From the NCBI GenBank assembly GCA_949357655.1, contig CASHTG010000020.1, positions 1,178,001-1,242,000 on the forward strand: DNA of 64,000 nucleotides, written 5' to 3'. The notes beneath the pieces were generated by a model. That model did no database searches. It saw only the letters and a list, made by a program, of their open reading frames with translations, and was not told where the DNA came from. The stretch is from Parascedosporium putredinis (lineage: Eukaryota; Ascomycota; Sordariomycetes; Microascales; Microascaceae). Position 1 is the first letter of the stretch, and each line of letters starts with the position of its first letter. A program made the translations under genes and the position numbers. Shown here piece by piece: positions 1 through 11,248 of the stretch.

Positions 1-582
1 TGGCCCTAGTCGAATCAACGAGACCCGTCCCTTTTAGGTTACGCAGTTCCTCGGTGCCGGTAGCCCCGCCGGTTTCCTTCACCGTCTCAATCACGTCGTC
101 CGCCTCGCTTCGAGCCCAGGCCTGGGCTAGTGCTATCTGCGCAGCCCTCAGCTCGGCGAGTTTGCGATCGTGATCGGGGCCGAAAACGTGGGTGCCCCCG
201 ACGCGGAGAGCTCCACCTCCTCGAGGGTCGCTTGCATGTCCGCCCAGAGGGCATCGGTCCTGTCCCCGCTACGGGCGCTGTCTCCCGTCTTCAGGCTTCG
301 AATCGGCCTCCCCGGTATTGAAGGGGCGAGGGAGCCGTTGGCCCCTAAGGTTCGTTGCGAGGCTGTCTGGCCGGCGAGGGCAGCGGTTCTGGCTGATGCC
401 TGGGGCGGGGCCCCAGGAACCAGGACGCCTGGAATTGTGACATGGGAGGCGGAGGCAGAGGGATGGAGGAAGAGGCTGGGTGGTGGAATGCGCTGTTTTC
501 CCTTGCTCTTGAGTGGTTGCGACATGGCTACATGTTGGGCGGCCCCTTCTTCACCTTCAAAAGGGTTATCGTCATGGTTCAC
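1..582 (-). CDS. Conserved ascomycete protein (DUF5315-like), N-terminal part; cut by left edge
   Basis: An ATG at 582 opens a Ser/Pro/Ala-rich, low-complexity N-terminus beginning MNHDDNPFEGEEG. A more conserved stretch follows (ALWADMQATLEEVELSASG). The frame hits a stop at 148, but the adjacent frame continues convincingly from the C5 run at 195-199 with HVFGPDHDRKLAELRAAQ and ALAQAWARSEADDVIE to the window edge. One missing base in that run (G6 read as G5 on the coding strand) restores continuity. The motif resembles, from memory, the fungal disordered-region family DUF5315, whose role is unknown. The gene is divergent from RPS23. The rest lies outside the window. Coding status is fairly sure; the family name is tentative. 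Confidence 0.6.
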
Positions 583-1100
583 GGCGAGATGGGATCATGG
601 GCCCCATTGGAGAATGTGGTGCACGGACCAGGGTCAATCCGGATGACTAAGATGGTACGATGCTTGTTGGGTCAAGCGGAAAATGGTGGCTCCGTTCCGA
701 AAATGGCTCTTTGGCCTAAGGCAATTGGAGGCTAGCCCCGCCGATTTTTGCATAGGGTTTTCGTGTGCCCTACCAAAATTCCCGTGACAAGAGAGGTCAA
801 ATCTAGTGGCCGCGAACATCCTCCACTAACTTTTCCCCCTCGATCTATTCAACAGCCACCCATCCACCCCATCACCACGAGTTTCGCAGGATAAACCGGT
901 ATGTATTAACCCTCCTTGGACCTTCATCATGGATTCAAACGCAGCATTGTGATACTCCCAATCCCCGATTACCTTGCAAGCGCGATCGCTGTCGAAAAAA
1001 ACCGAAATACCCTCGCCTCTCCCCCGATCAAGAAATTCACATCCAAGCACAAGAGGCTATCCTTCCAGTCGCTGACCGATTTTGATCTCTCGCAGCAAAC
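583..1100. other. Divergent intergenic region upstream of RPS23
   Basis: No gene is seen. This 518-nt stretch separates two divergent starts (582 and 1101) and must hold both promoters. A CTCTCGCAG just before the RPS23 ATG looks like the acceptor of a 5'-UTR intron, but its donor is not clear. Confidence 0.5.
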
Positions 1101-1638
1101 ATGCCTCGTGGTCTCAACTCCGCCCGAAAGCTGCGGACTAACCGCAAGGACCAGAAATGGGCCGACCTTGCCTACAAGAAGCGAGCTCTTGGAACCGCCT
1201 TCAAGTCCTCGCCCTTCGGTGGCTCCTCCCACGCTAAGGGAATCGTTCTCGAGAAGATCGGTGTCGAGGCCAAGCAGCCCAACTCCGCTATCCGAAAGTG
1301 TGTCCGTGTCAAGCTCATCAAGAACGGAAAGAACGTCACTGCCTTCGGTATGCTAGTCCCCTCCCTGTGGTGCGACTTGTTGTCGAGATTTTTCCTCGGG
1401 GCCCCAGTGGCAATTACCCATCCACAACAACGCCGTTGCTAATAAAACATTGTAACTAGTCCCCAACGACGGTTGTCTCAACTTCGTTGACGAGAACGAC
1501 GAGGTCCTCCTTGCCGGTTTCGGTCGCAAGGGCAAGGCCAAGGGTGATATTCCCGGTGTCCGATTCAAGGTTGTCAAGGTCTCTGGTGTCGGTCTTCTCG
1601 CCCTATGGAAGGAGAAGAAGGAGAAGCCCAGGTCGTAA
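1101..1638 (+). CDS. RPS23: 40S ribosomal protein S23 (uS12)
   Basis: Decoding-centre protein of the small cytosolic ribosomal subunit. Exon 1 (1101-1347) encodes [20 protein letters not shown] onward and includes the family signature [13 protein letters not shown]. The intron is 1348-1459 (GTATGC...CTAG) and interrupts the Val codon of [14 protein letters not shown]. Exon 2 (1460-1638) carries [20 protein letters not shown] and ends KEKKEKPRS, as in other fungal S23 proteins. The spliced product is 141 aa against 145 in yeast; the difference is at the N-terminus, where this start lacks the usual Gly/Lys extension. The ATG has good context (CAAACATGCC) and probably follows a 5'-UTR intron. 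No frame break is seen. It converges on COQ2, with 227 nt between the stops. Confidence 0.95.
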
Positions 1639-1865
1639 ACGAAGAGAAAAAGGAATGAACTTGTCCATTTTGAGGAGTCATGGGTTGGTTTTCATCGGCA
1701 TTCTCGGCAAAGGGTGTCTAGAAAAAATATAACACGATTGATGTTTTGATCATAAACGTCGACGTACTTTCCTGCCACGACTTCACACATTATCCAATTG
1801 TGCCTCTATTGGTCTAATTAGGAGTTTTTCTTTAGATACAATGTTGTACAGTCTAACTTGAGGGT

Positions 1866-3117
1866 CTACGCCAAAATAGGCACGGGCTCTTCCTCCTCAT
1901 CCCGTTTCACATATCGTACAAGATAATCCGCTCCCAACCCCAAGCTGATGGTGCCACCCGTAATCCAACATCCATTGACGAACCACCACCAGCAGTCTTT
2001 GACGTTTTTGAGGTTGACCTTGCGAATCATGTAACCAAGCGATACCATGGCTCCACCACAGGTGCCAATAAAATAGAGAGGGCCTGCACCCGAGGCTACC
2101 CCGGCGGCTGCAAGCAGACCAACTTGCACAACGGCAAGCCCTGAAAGGACGCGCTTCGTCTCAGCATCATGCTTTACCGCCATACTCTTGATTCCAGCCT
2201 TGACATCGTCCTTTCGATCCATGTGTGCGTAGATCATATCGTAAAGAACTGTCCATGCGATATTGGACGCGTAGAGGCAGCCGGCTGCGGTGAGGGCAGA
2301 GGAGTTGGACAAAAGGTCGACACCCAGCGCCGGGAAGCCCATGATGGCTCCCCAGGAGAAAGTCAAGCCTAACACCGCCTGGGGTAGTACGTCACGCGCT
2401 TGGCGAGCGGATAGGTAGCAACGAAGAGCAAGCTCGGGATACCGTAGTAAAGACAAGAAGTCGGAAACTGCAGGAGAATGCCGAGGCCAGCGAGCAGCTG
2501 GAATCCCGTGTATACGAGACCCTTGAAGGGAGTGATGGCACCGCGGGCAATGGGGCGGAACTTGGTCCTCGTCACATGGGGGTCGAGATTCCTGTCCCAG
2601 AGATCGTTGATGCTGCAGCCCGCCCCGCGCATGATGAGCGCACCGGAGAAGAAGAGGGCCGTGGTTCCGACGACCGCGGCGGGGAAGCCATGGGTGCAGC
2701 CATGGGCGCCGCCATGAGGGTTGAGAAGAGGCATGGGAAGAATAGGTAGTGCGTGCCGGCGGGCTTATCCAGACGGACGAGCTCGGCGTAGGGAACCCAT
2801 GACTTGGGGAGGTAGGCGAGCAGACCGGTGGTGGGAGGCTTGTAGATGTCCACGGAGGATCCCGCATCGAGCACGGCCGCAGGATCGAGGATCGCGGTGG
2901 GGGAGATCCTTGTAGAGAGGGCGTAGCTTGTGGAGTGGAAACCCGCCGCCTGGTGCCGGGGACGGCTGTTGCTCACTCGAGGCCCATCTGTCGTCAGGGC
3001 GCTGAGCGAACGTTGGAGAGAGGCGGAGGACTTGAAGGCCGCTCTGGTGTTCAGAGCACGGGTGGACTGGGGAAAGCACCACTGGCGTGAGCACCGCCCG
3101 ACGTTGGTCAATCGCAT
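1866..3117 (-). CDS. COQ2: 4-hydroxybenzoate polyprenyltransferase, mitochondrial (COQ2)
   Basis: UbiA-family membrane enzyme of the mitochondrial inner membrane; it prenylates 4-hydroxybenzoate in ubiquinone synthesis. The first ~75 residues are Arg/Ser-rich with no acidic cluster, as expected of a presequence. Both Asp-rich prenyl-diphosphate/Mg motifs are present: NDLWDRNLD after GALIMRGAGCSI, and YAHMDRKDD in the second half. Several hydrophobic helices follow. The reading frame is broken twice. One break is at 2681-2684, where MAAPMASP should continue into AAVVGTTALFF. The other is at 2381-2384, where YYP should continue into QAVLGLTFSWG. In both, a C5 run on the coding strand is read as C4. 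Corrected length is about 416 aa, normal for the family, and I see no intron. The gene is divergent from the JmjC gene. Confidence 0.93.
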
Positions 3118-3715
3118 GGTGAAAATAGTGGTGGGGCCGCCGAGGTATAGGCGATTCGCTGCTCAATAAGAGAGAGAAATTAGCACTGCGAGACCACGAT
3201 GAGGGCCACTCAAGCGCAAGCGCGGTCCCTCTTCGGAAATCAGCCAGGCCTGTTTGGCGGGAATTCAAGCCTGGTCCCTCTCGCTCGCAGCCTCTCTTTT
3301 CGCTCAAGGTTTGAGGGAACGTTTGTCGACAATTGAGGGTTCAACTGTGAGGGCGCGTCTAAGAAGGTGCGACACAAGACCCTGGTGGTGAGGATTAAAT
3401 TTCGAGAGCTTTCCGCTGACTAAGTCGCAATCCGGAACTTAACCAGCGCCTTCCCGTAATATTCTTGAACCGTGTCGCGTCACACCCCTCGTGTGGTTGA
3501 AGGAGTTCCAATTTACATTCCTAACATCTCACACTCGGTCTGCGGACTCCCACACGCTTGACAAGCCCCCTTTAGACACATTGTGTTCACGGGCTTGTTC
3601 CCTACCTCATGGATCCCCAACCTTGAACCGGAACTTTTTAAACACGAGGGCTCAAGCTTGTGTGACGATCAACGCCACTACCCGAAGTGTTGATAATGAT
3701 CCCAAGATCGCAGCC
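3118..3715. other. Bidirectional promoter region COQ2/JmjC
   Basis: About 600 nt between the divergent COQ2 and JmjC starts. The JmjC reading frame is open upstream to 3491, so a longer N-terminus is possible. That part lacks family-like sequence, so I treat it as leader. Nothing else is recognised. Confidence 0.45.
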
Positions 3716-6700
3716 ATGCCAACTTCAATGCACCCCCAGGCCAAATTTGACCCGATCCCTCCAGACCTAGACCTGCACGAACTTGTCGAGAACACTCCCA
3801 ACCTAAGCTGGGTTGTCCGCATCACCACAGCCCAAATCCGCAATCTTAGCCAGCAGGAGTTTGAGAATCTCGTCAACATACATGTCGTCCAGCAAGGCCG
3901 CCCACTAGTAATCTCAGGATGGGATGAGGTTCTACCCAAAAATCTGTTTGGCTCCGAATGGCTCGAACGGACCTATGATAAGCGACGTATGCGCCGAACC
4001 ACCCCTTTGCTGGACCGTCATCTGGAGGCTGACAATTTTCTTTTTTTCTAGAGGAAAATGTTCGGGACATTGGCTCGCAAAAGGATATACCCATGACTCT
4101 AGGGCACTACATGAGATCTATGAAACAACTTACGAAGCAATGGACCCCGGCCAATTTCCGCGACGAGAGGCGTCAACGCCTCTACCTCAAGGATATCGAT
4201 TGCCCTCCCGAGTGGCATAAAGGCTTGCAAAAGCTTATCCCCCGAACGTCTTCTACATGAACGAAAATGTAACCGATAAAGGCGACGACGAAGCGAGCAC
4301 GGCTCGGGGCGGCGACCTATTCAGAACCCAGGTCGAAGCCGCGCCCGCGGGCGATCTCATGTCATGTCTGCCGGAGAAAATGCGCGCAGAGAACCTCATG
4401 TGCTATATAGGACACGAGGGGACATACACACCAGCCCATCGCGAAATGTGCGCAAGTTTGGGACAAAACCTCATGGTCGAGGCTTCGATCGATGATGGTG
4501 AAGAAAAGGCCGGGAGCTCGATATGGTTCATGACTGAAACCAAGGATCGTGAGGTGGTACGCGAGTATTTTCTCTCTATGCTTGGTCACGATATCGAGAT
4601 TGAGAAACACTTTGCGCAGATCAACGCGTGGAAAAAGGCGACCTTCCCAGTCTATGTTGTCGAGCAAAAGGCGGGAGATTTCATTCTCGTCCCTCCTTGC
4701 TGCCCACCAAGTCTGGAACCGTGGCACGCGCACTATGAAGGTAGCTTGGAACCGAACGACGGTTGAGACATTGGAAATGGCGATTCAAGAAGCCTTGCCC
4801 AAGGCGCGGCTGGTGTGTCGAGACGAGCAGTACAAGAACAAGGCCATCATTTATTACGCTCTGAAAAAGTACGCTGCAGAGCTCTCAAAAACGGAAGAAG
4901 GAGACGGCATGGACCTCATGGGGTTAGACACCGGATTAATCCGCTCCTCGCCGAGAACTGAACAGCTCACCCGCGACTTTAAACGGCTATTTACGCTGTA
5001 TTCGAACCTACTCACGGACGAGATGTTTGCGACCAAGGAGAAGGATGTCGAATTCATTCCCTTTGATTCCTGCATCACCTGCTCCTACTGCCGCACCAAC
5101 ATCTTCAATAGATTTCTCACCTGCAAACATTGCGTACGACTCTTGATCAACGGCGACGAAGACACGTACGATGTGTGCATGGAGTGCTATGCCATGGGCC
5201 GGTCTTGCCTGTGTGTTTCCGGCCTCCAATGGTGTGAGCAGTGGAACTGGTCCGAGTTGGCGGATAATTATGAATCTTGGCGAACCATGATAATTAAGGC
5301 GGACGGCTTCCTGGATCTGGACAATTCACCGATGCCCCTCGAAGTGGCACGAAGCCGCAGGCGTAAGAAGGCCCTGGCTCAAGTCTGTCAGGAGTCCCTC
5401 AAGCGAAGGCCATTCACCGACATCACCAAGCCCCAGCCTGGACCAGAGCCGAGCGAGTCGGAGCCAGAGATTGAGCTCGACGACGAGGGCCGTCCAAAGA
5501 AAACCCCAAAAAGAGGAAGAAGAAAAAAGAAGGAGGGACAAACTCGCCGCTGCCATGTCTGTTGTCGCCCCGATTATATTTACAAGCTGCAGGTGTGCGC
5601 TAACCCGGACTGCTGTGAGGCGTATTGCTACGGTGTCCTATACCGAGCTTTTGATATGATGCCCCAAGCTGTGCAGGAGAGCGAGCACTGGGAATGTCCC
5701 AGGTGCTTGGGAATTTGCAACTGCGGCGCCTGCCGGCGATCAGGAACCTCTAACCCATACTACCCCAAAAGCACGTCGCTAGGCCACGACACGCGCCCAA
5801 TCGCCGATGACCGAAGCGTTGAGGTCCTCGTCGATTTCCGGGTCCACAATCTAACCTGGCTCAAAGTGATGGGTGAAGAGAGTCGTAGCAACAATAGCAA
5901 GCGGATGCAGCGCCTGCGCGAGCAGGCTGACATGGCCAAGTCGCAGGACCCTACCCTTGACGTGCTCTCTCAGGAGGCTCAAGACGCCTCTGGATCCCCC
6001 TTATTACCAATGCCGGAAGCCAACAGTCAGACAGCAGGAGAACACGGGGACATGGGCATGGCGTTGCATGGCGACATGGATCTTGATGGGGATGGACTAC
6101 ATGGGTTTCACCGCCACGCCCCGACGTTGCCTGCAGAGCACCCTCTCGCTCTCGTGGAGGCCTCGCTCTTTGATGACCACGGTGGCCATGACCCTGACTT
6201 GTACCCCGAGCCCTCCATGGTTGGACCTCAACACTTGATCGGTCTAGGGTATTACGAGCAGGACGACAGCCCGGATAAGATTCTCTTCGATCCATATCAA
6301 ATGCCCACGGCGGAGAGCATGGAAATGGATGAACCTGACATTCCCGAATATCTTAAGAAGACGATGCGGGCGCAGAAGCGAAAGGCGCGGCAGGAGAACG
6401 AGGACCCCGAGTTCAAGATACGCCCGAGATATGAAAAGAAGAAGCCGAAGAAGACGGAGGGAGACTTCCAATTTATCGAGGTTGACCCCGCGCTGTTCGC
6501 GACACCCGACAAGGAGGCAAGCCGCCCGCCACCGTCACCACCACCAAAACCAACGCTCAGGCTTCCAAGGAGGATACCGACCATTCCAGCAGCGACAGCG
6601 GTTCTGACGATGATGAGTTGACAAAGCACATCACGCGCGGGGCCAAGCCTAGGCATTCTTACGCCGACACCGACGACTTGGACGAGCTGCTGGATGACCC

Positions 6701-8133
6701 CGAAGATCTGCTGCCAGCAAATCGCCCCGCAGGAGAAGGTCTTAAGAGGAGAGCGTTACAAGAAGCGCCAACGGAGCCGAAGAAGCGAGGTAGACCTCCT
6801 AGGAAATCGACCCAACATCCGGCCGTTGACGGTAATGGGCAGCTTGTCCCCTCAAGACCGCCACGCCGGTCCAGGCTTAGCAACGTGATCTCCGCCGCGG
6901 AGCTTGAGGAGGAGGCCGAGCCTGAAACTGTCGCACCGCAGTCTGTCGGGCCAGTGCAGCAAAACGAGTACGCAACGCTCGACGAGGAATTACAAATTCT
7001 GGCGGCCGATCTCGGGAAGGAACTCGAAAGGGAATCTGATGACGGGGCGGAGCCGCCTCTAGTCGAAGCAAGCGAGGCGGATGAGCCTAGCAATCTGGAA
7101 GCCACGACAGTCTCGACCCCCACCGAAGAGGCCCCCGTGAAGCGTAAACGTGGCCGGCCTAAGCGATCGGAGACGAGCATTCTCGCTCAGTTCGGGGATG
7201 AGTTGAGAACGCCTAGTAGGCCCTCGGCATCTGCGTCGACCTCCACGCCCAGAACGGAACCTTTTAAGAGAGGTAGGGGACGGCCCCGTGGTCGCCCTCC
7301 CCGTCGCTCAGAGCCTGTGCCGGCACGGGAGCCGGCGAGGTCGCTGTCGCCGGCGGCGAATTCGCCCCTATGAAGATGATGTCAATGGCGGAGAGAATGA
7401 GGATGAAGGGCAGGAAGTTCAAGATTGGTCAACGTAAGTCGCAGGCATCTGCCCCGTTGCCTCGACAGACCAGCCCGGCGGCGGTGCCCATTTCGAAGCC
7501 TAGGGCACCCTCCGAAACGGACGGCTCTATCGAAGGCCGCGACACAGAGGCGCAAATGTCAGGCTTGGGCAGGGAGCAGGAGGAGGGCGACGACGCCGAG
7601 GAATTGCACAGGCCAGCGCGAGGAAGACCCGAACTCGTCGAGGACGATTACAGCCCAGTTTCAGAAGGCAGTGTGGCAGGAAATTCTGGAAACGACGGGG
7701 ATTCTGACGTGGAGCCAGCAGAACTTCCTTCTCCACCGAGGAGCAGATGGACGGTTGCCGGGCGTAGCTCCCGTCCTACAATTGTTCGTCTAGCGGATGC
7801 GGACGATAGTGAACTAGATGAGGATGAGGAAGACCTTCTTCCGGTGGTATCCTCGGAGGATGATAGCGACGATGAAATTCCGGCACGCCGGACCACCATT
7901 CCTAGGGGCGGGGCGAAGCTCGCGGTCGCGGACGTGGACGTGGACGTGGCCGTGGCCGAGGTCGAGGCGTCAATGTCTCTCGTGGCGGAAGTCGAAGTGA
8001 TGGGGTAGGCGGAAATAAGGCTGGAGTGCAGCTCGCCGCTGGGCGTGGACGCGGACGTGGTCGCGGTCGAGGCCGTGGTCGCGGTCCGGGTCGACCTCGG
8101 GGAGTTGATCATATTGAGGTTTTTGTGTTTTGA
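3716..8133 (+). CDS. JmjC-domain protein with zf-4CXXC_R1 zinc finger, AT-hooks and RG-rich tail
   Basis: A large nuclear chromatin protein, about 1,450 aa. Exon 1 is 3716-3986, the intron 3987-4051 (GTATGC...TTCTAG), then a long exon. The JmjC core shows the iron triad: His and Glu of AHRE (4437-4445) and the distal His of AAHQVWN (4705-4707). A Cys-rich segment (CITCSYCRTNIF, 5080-5220) is followed by a zf-4CXXC_R1 finger (RRCHVCCRPDYIY to CPRCLGICNCGACRR, 5550-5735). Three AT-hook-like motifs follow (KRGRPPRK near 6785, KRKRGRPKR near 7140, RGRGRPRGRPPRR near 7270), then acidic patches, and an Arg-Gly tail ending at TGA 8131-8133. Frame breaks lie at 4239-4243 (C6 read as C5), ~4695, ~6525, ~7355-7435 and 7905-7913. 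Histone demethylase activity is inferred from the family; the substrate is unknown. Confidence 0.85.
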
Positions 8134-11100
8134 TAATGAGCATCGCAATAAGCGACAGGTAGAGAGCAAGGAGTTTACAGTCTTTGTTATTCTTTCCCGA
8201 GAAGGGAACAGGGAACCGGTGCATCGCGTATAGGGGAGTCACGGAATAGTCGGTTCTACTTCATGTATATATACAATGCTTTTATATTCTCCCTCTTCTT
8301 ACATACATTAGTCGTCGTTGTCAGGATGTAGCTCCCTGCTTGTACGAGTTACACATGACCAAGAAAAGAGAATTTTTCAAGCTACTTGGATGCGTGATGC
8401 GATATCGATTGGTTACCTTGCCATGGGCGCTTGATGAGCTGGCTGGCGGGATTACATCCCAAAAGGAAGAGCAGGCGCATAAAGAGTAGCAGTGGGAGCC
8501 CCCGACACTGCCAGCGTGTGGACTACACAGTCGGCAAGAGGATGAGCCAGCTGTGACTCGAAGCTGCCTTGATCTTTGGGACCCTACAGTGAGGTGATGA
8601 GGCTCTGGTTATGTGAGGGACTAACACGACGACCCAAGGAAGATATTGACAACGTTGCTAGGAACAAAGGAGCACTGGCTTAGCTAGACATGGTGCCGTT
8701 TTGTGTGCTAGGGATCAAGACCGCTTGATGATCTACTGCCCCGGGATGTCAAGCGTGGCTATTCCAAGCTTCGTTTTTCTTGATATTGGGGGTTTGCCTT
8801 GAGATCGCTCAGCATTTGTATATATATATATGTATTATTTAAACTTGTCCGGTACTACTGTTCACGTATCACATGCTAGGGAATGAACTAGACAATCACT
8901 GGCTCTTTTCTAATTCGAGGATAGCATGTCTACCCATAGAAAGGAAGTGCACACCGGAGACTGCCCGGATCTCTTGAAGTGAGGGAAACCGGCGGTATTA
9001 AAAGACGACATTTTGCTACGGCAAGGGCCTGCGGGCCTTGGGGCACGATACATTCTTGCCTTCCGGCTTGAAGATCTAGATTCTAGTATAGATATAGCTA
9101 TACGCAACATTTCAAATGACACCATGCAGCAAACGACGACTAGGCTTTTCCCCTTAGGTAGCAGGGAGTAACTGTTGGCGCCGAGGCTACCATTCTGGAA
9201 ATAGAAGCGAGCGCGATCGGCGGGCAAGGCTTTGGTCCACAACTGCATGTGTGCATTGCCCAGCATTGGCCCTTTCTGGGGAAACACACCATTGCCCGCC
9301 AACAGTGGGACCCCGAGAGCATCTCTCAAACAGATGAAGTGCCGGGGGTGAGCTTGAGCAGATCCGTGCTGGATAGGGTTAGGGGAGTTTTTGGTCTGTC
9401 ATCCAGTGAATTACGGGGTAAAAGGGCTTCGGCGGTGTTGGACCATGTCCCACTCAAAGGGAGCGTCCGAGGTCGGAACAAGTGGGTCGGCGAACGCGAG
9501 CAAAGCTTCGCTTGGAGACCGGATTGGGTAACTTTTGGAGCTCTGGTCGCATCCTCGATCCTCGCCAACGCGAGGCGACTGTCGCAATATGGTCCTCCCC
9601 CGCAGCTTTCTCTGGCATTTCCCCATTGCATTTTCCCGCTCCAATTGATTGGTCTTGTACGGCTTGGAGCGACGAGAGGGTTCGACGCTAATAATAATAC
9701 TCCAAGCGGAAGCGCGGTAATACAAGTGCAAGCACACCACTTGCTCTCCAAGCCCACGAGCTACGCTACGAGCCCGACTTACATGGCCTGGAGCAACCCA
9801 CACCTCGCCTGAGAGTGGGTGGGACAATTGTTTTTGAATAATACCGACGACCTGATTCCTGGGACTTTACCCGGTTCGCCGCCACGCGGAAATTTTGTGA
9901 AAAAAAGGGCCACAGGTCACGAAGAGAAAAGGGAAAAATTGTTATTATTAATTGCGACTCTACCGCATTGCAGCGCGGGGCCGGAGCCGGCGGATTTTGC
10001 CCACCTCCAGTATTGTGAAGGGAATAAAGAGCAAAGAAAGAAAGGATAGAAGGGCAACGAACAAAATAATGAGTGCAGAAAGTGGCCAATTGCGAGTAAG
10101 TTTACTTGGAAGATGTCGGAAGAGAATAGCGAAAAGTCCCGAAGAATAGCATGATGCGGCTTTGAGGTATTTCTGAATGTGGGAATCAGGTAATGGATAT
10201 TCGTGTGAGTGTGCACCCAAAAAAAAAAAAAAGTTCTGAAGGCGGTGAGAGCCAAGGGCAAACGGGATGAAAACGGGGTCCAGTGGGTAATAAGTTCACC
10301 CTCATTCCCCTCCGGCAACTCCTAAATTGTCCTCACCGAGTCTTTGGCGGGGCAGAGATCGAGAGAGGAGAGGAGATAGAGAGAAGCAGAAGCAAGAACT
10401 GGTGGGTTCTTCGGAGTCATTGATATTCATCAATCGGTGGAAAAGCCACTATCAAGGAGTGCCGGAAAAGGGAAGGGGAGAGCGCCACAATAGCTGGAGC
10501 TCAAGCAACATTGAACTTGTACTTGACGTTGATCAGTGCCCGCTATCAATCGGATCGATGGCTCCTAACAACAAGTGGCCACGGTGGTTTCTCTTTGTAA
10601 ATCATTGGCGAGAGGGATTGAATTGATCGGTGCCATTGGAAATGATGGAGTGATACCTGTGGTGTACTTCGTAACCTGTGGCAACTAGGAGAAGGGGCTC
10701 CATGGAAAGCACCTTCCGACACAACTAGCGCGAAAAGGGTGAGCTCACATCTGGAGAAGGAGCAAGGACCCCTGGCGAATTTTGGCCCTGGGGCACGGAA
10801 CAGCTGGAAGGCGCCTCGGGGGCGTGGGGGCCCACCTGCACCTGGCCTGGCCTCGGTGCGTTGCGTGGTGGTGCCTGTCTGACTGCTGCGACGGTCTTTG
10901 TCCCACCTTTTTTCATCGTGTTGCGCTCGCTGCTGCTGGCTTGGCCGGAGTAATAACATTGATTATTAGAGTCGCCGCTAGCTCAGTGTAAATTGTTAGC
11001 AGCAGCCAGCCCCCGATCAACCGATACACACCCCCTTCGAAGCCAGGTCGCCCCTTCCACAGCACTCGATATTTTGGATCCGAGTCATTTTCCCCAATTG

Positions 11101-11248
11101 TTCTTTTTCTCTCCTTCTTCTTCCCTCTTCCTCTCCTCTTCCCATTCTCCTCTGACCTTGATTCTCGTCTTGTCATCTCCTCATCTCCTAGCTCTCCTTC
11201 TTCAGCATCCATCTCCTTCTTTCACCCTTCTCCTAATCCATAGACATA
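8134..11248. other. Intergenic region with pyrimidine-rich AAT leader
   Basis: No supported gene in about 3.1 kb. Open frames on both strands here (for example 8910-9329 and 9249-9812) show no family resemblance. A TA-rich stretch lies at 8818-8840 and an A-run near 10210. From about 11040 to 11248 the plus strand is strongly CT-rich, typical of a highly expressed fungal leader. GAGTCA at 11082-11087 is one base off a Gcn4/CPC1 site. Confidence 0.5.

Noticed and set aside
1866..3117. COQ2 as a pseudogene (two frame breaks)
   Set aside because: Both breaks are single-base losses in C runs and the protein is otherwise fully conserved; read error is simpler.
10979..10987. TAGCTCAGT, a tRNA A-box look-alike
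   Set aside because: No acceptor stem, anticodon arm or B box at the right distance.
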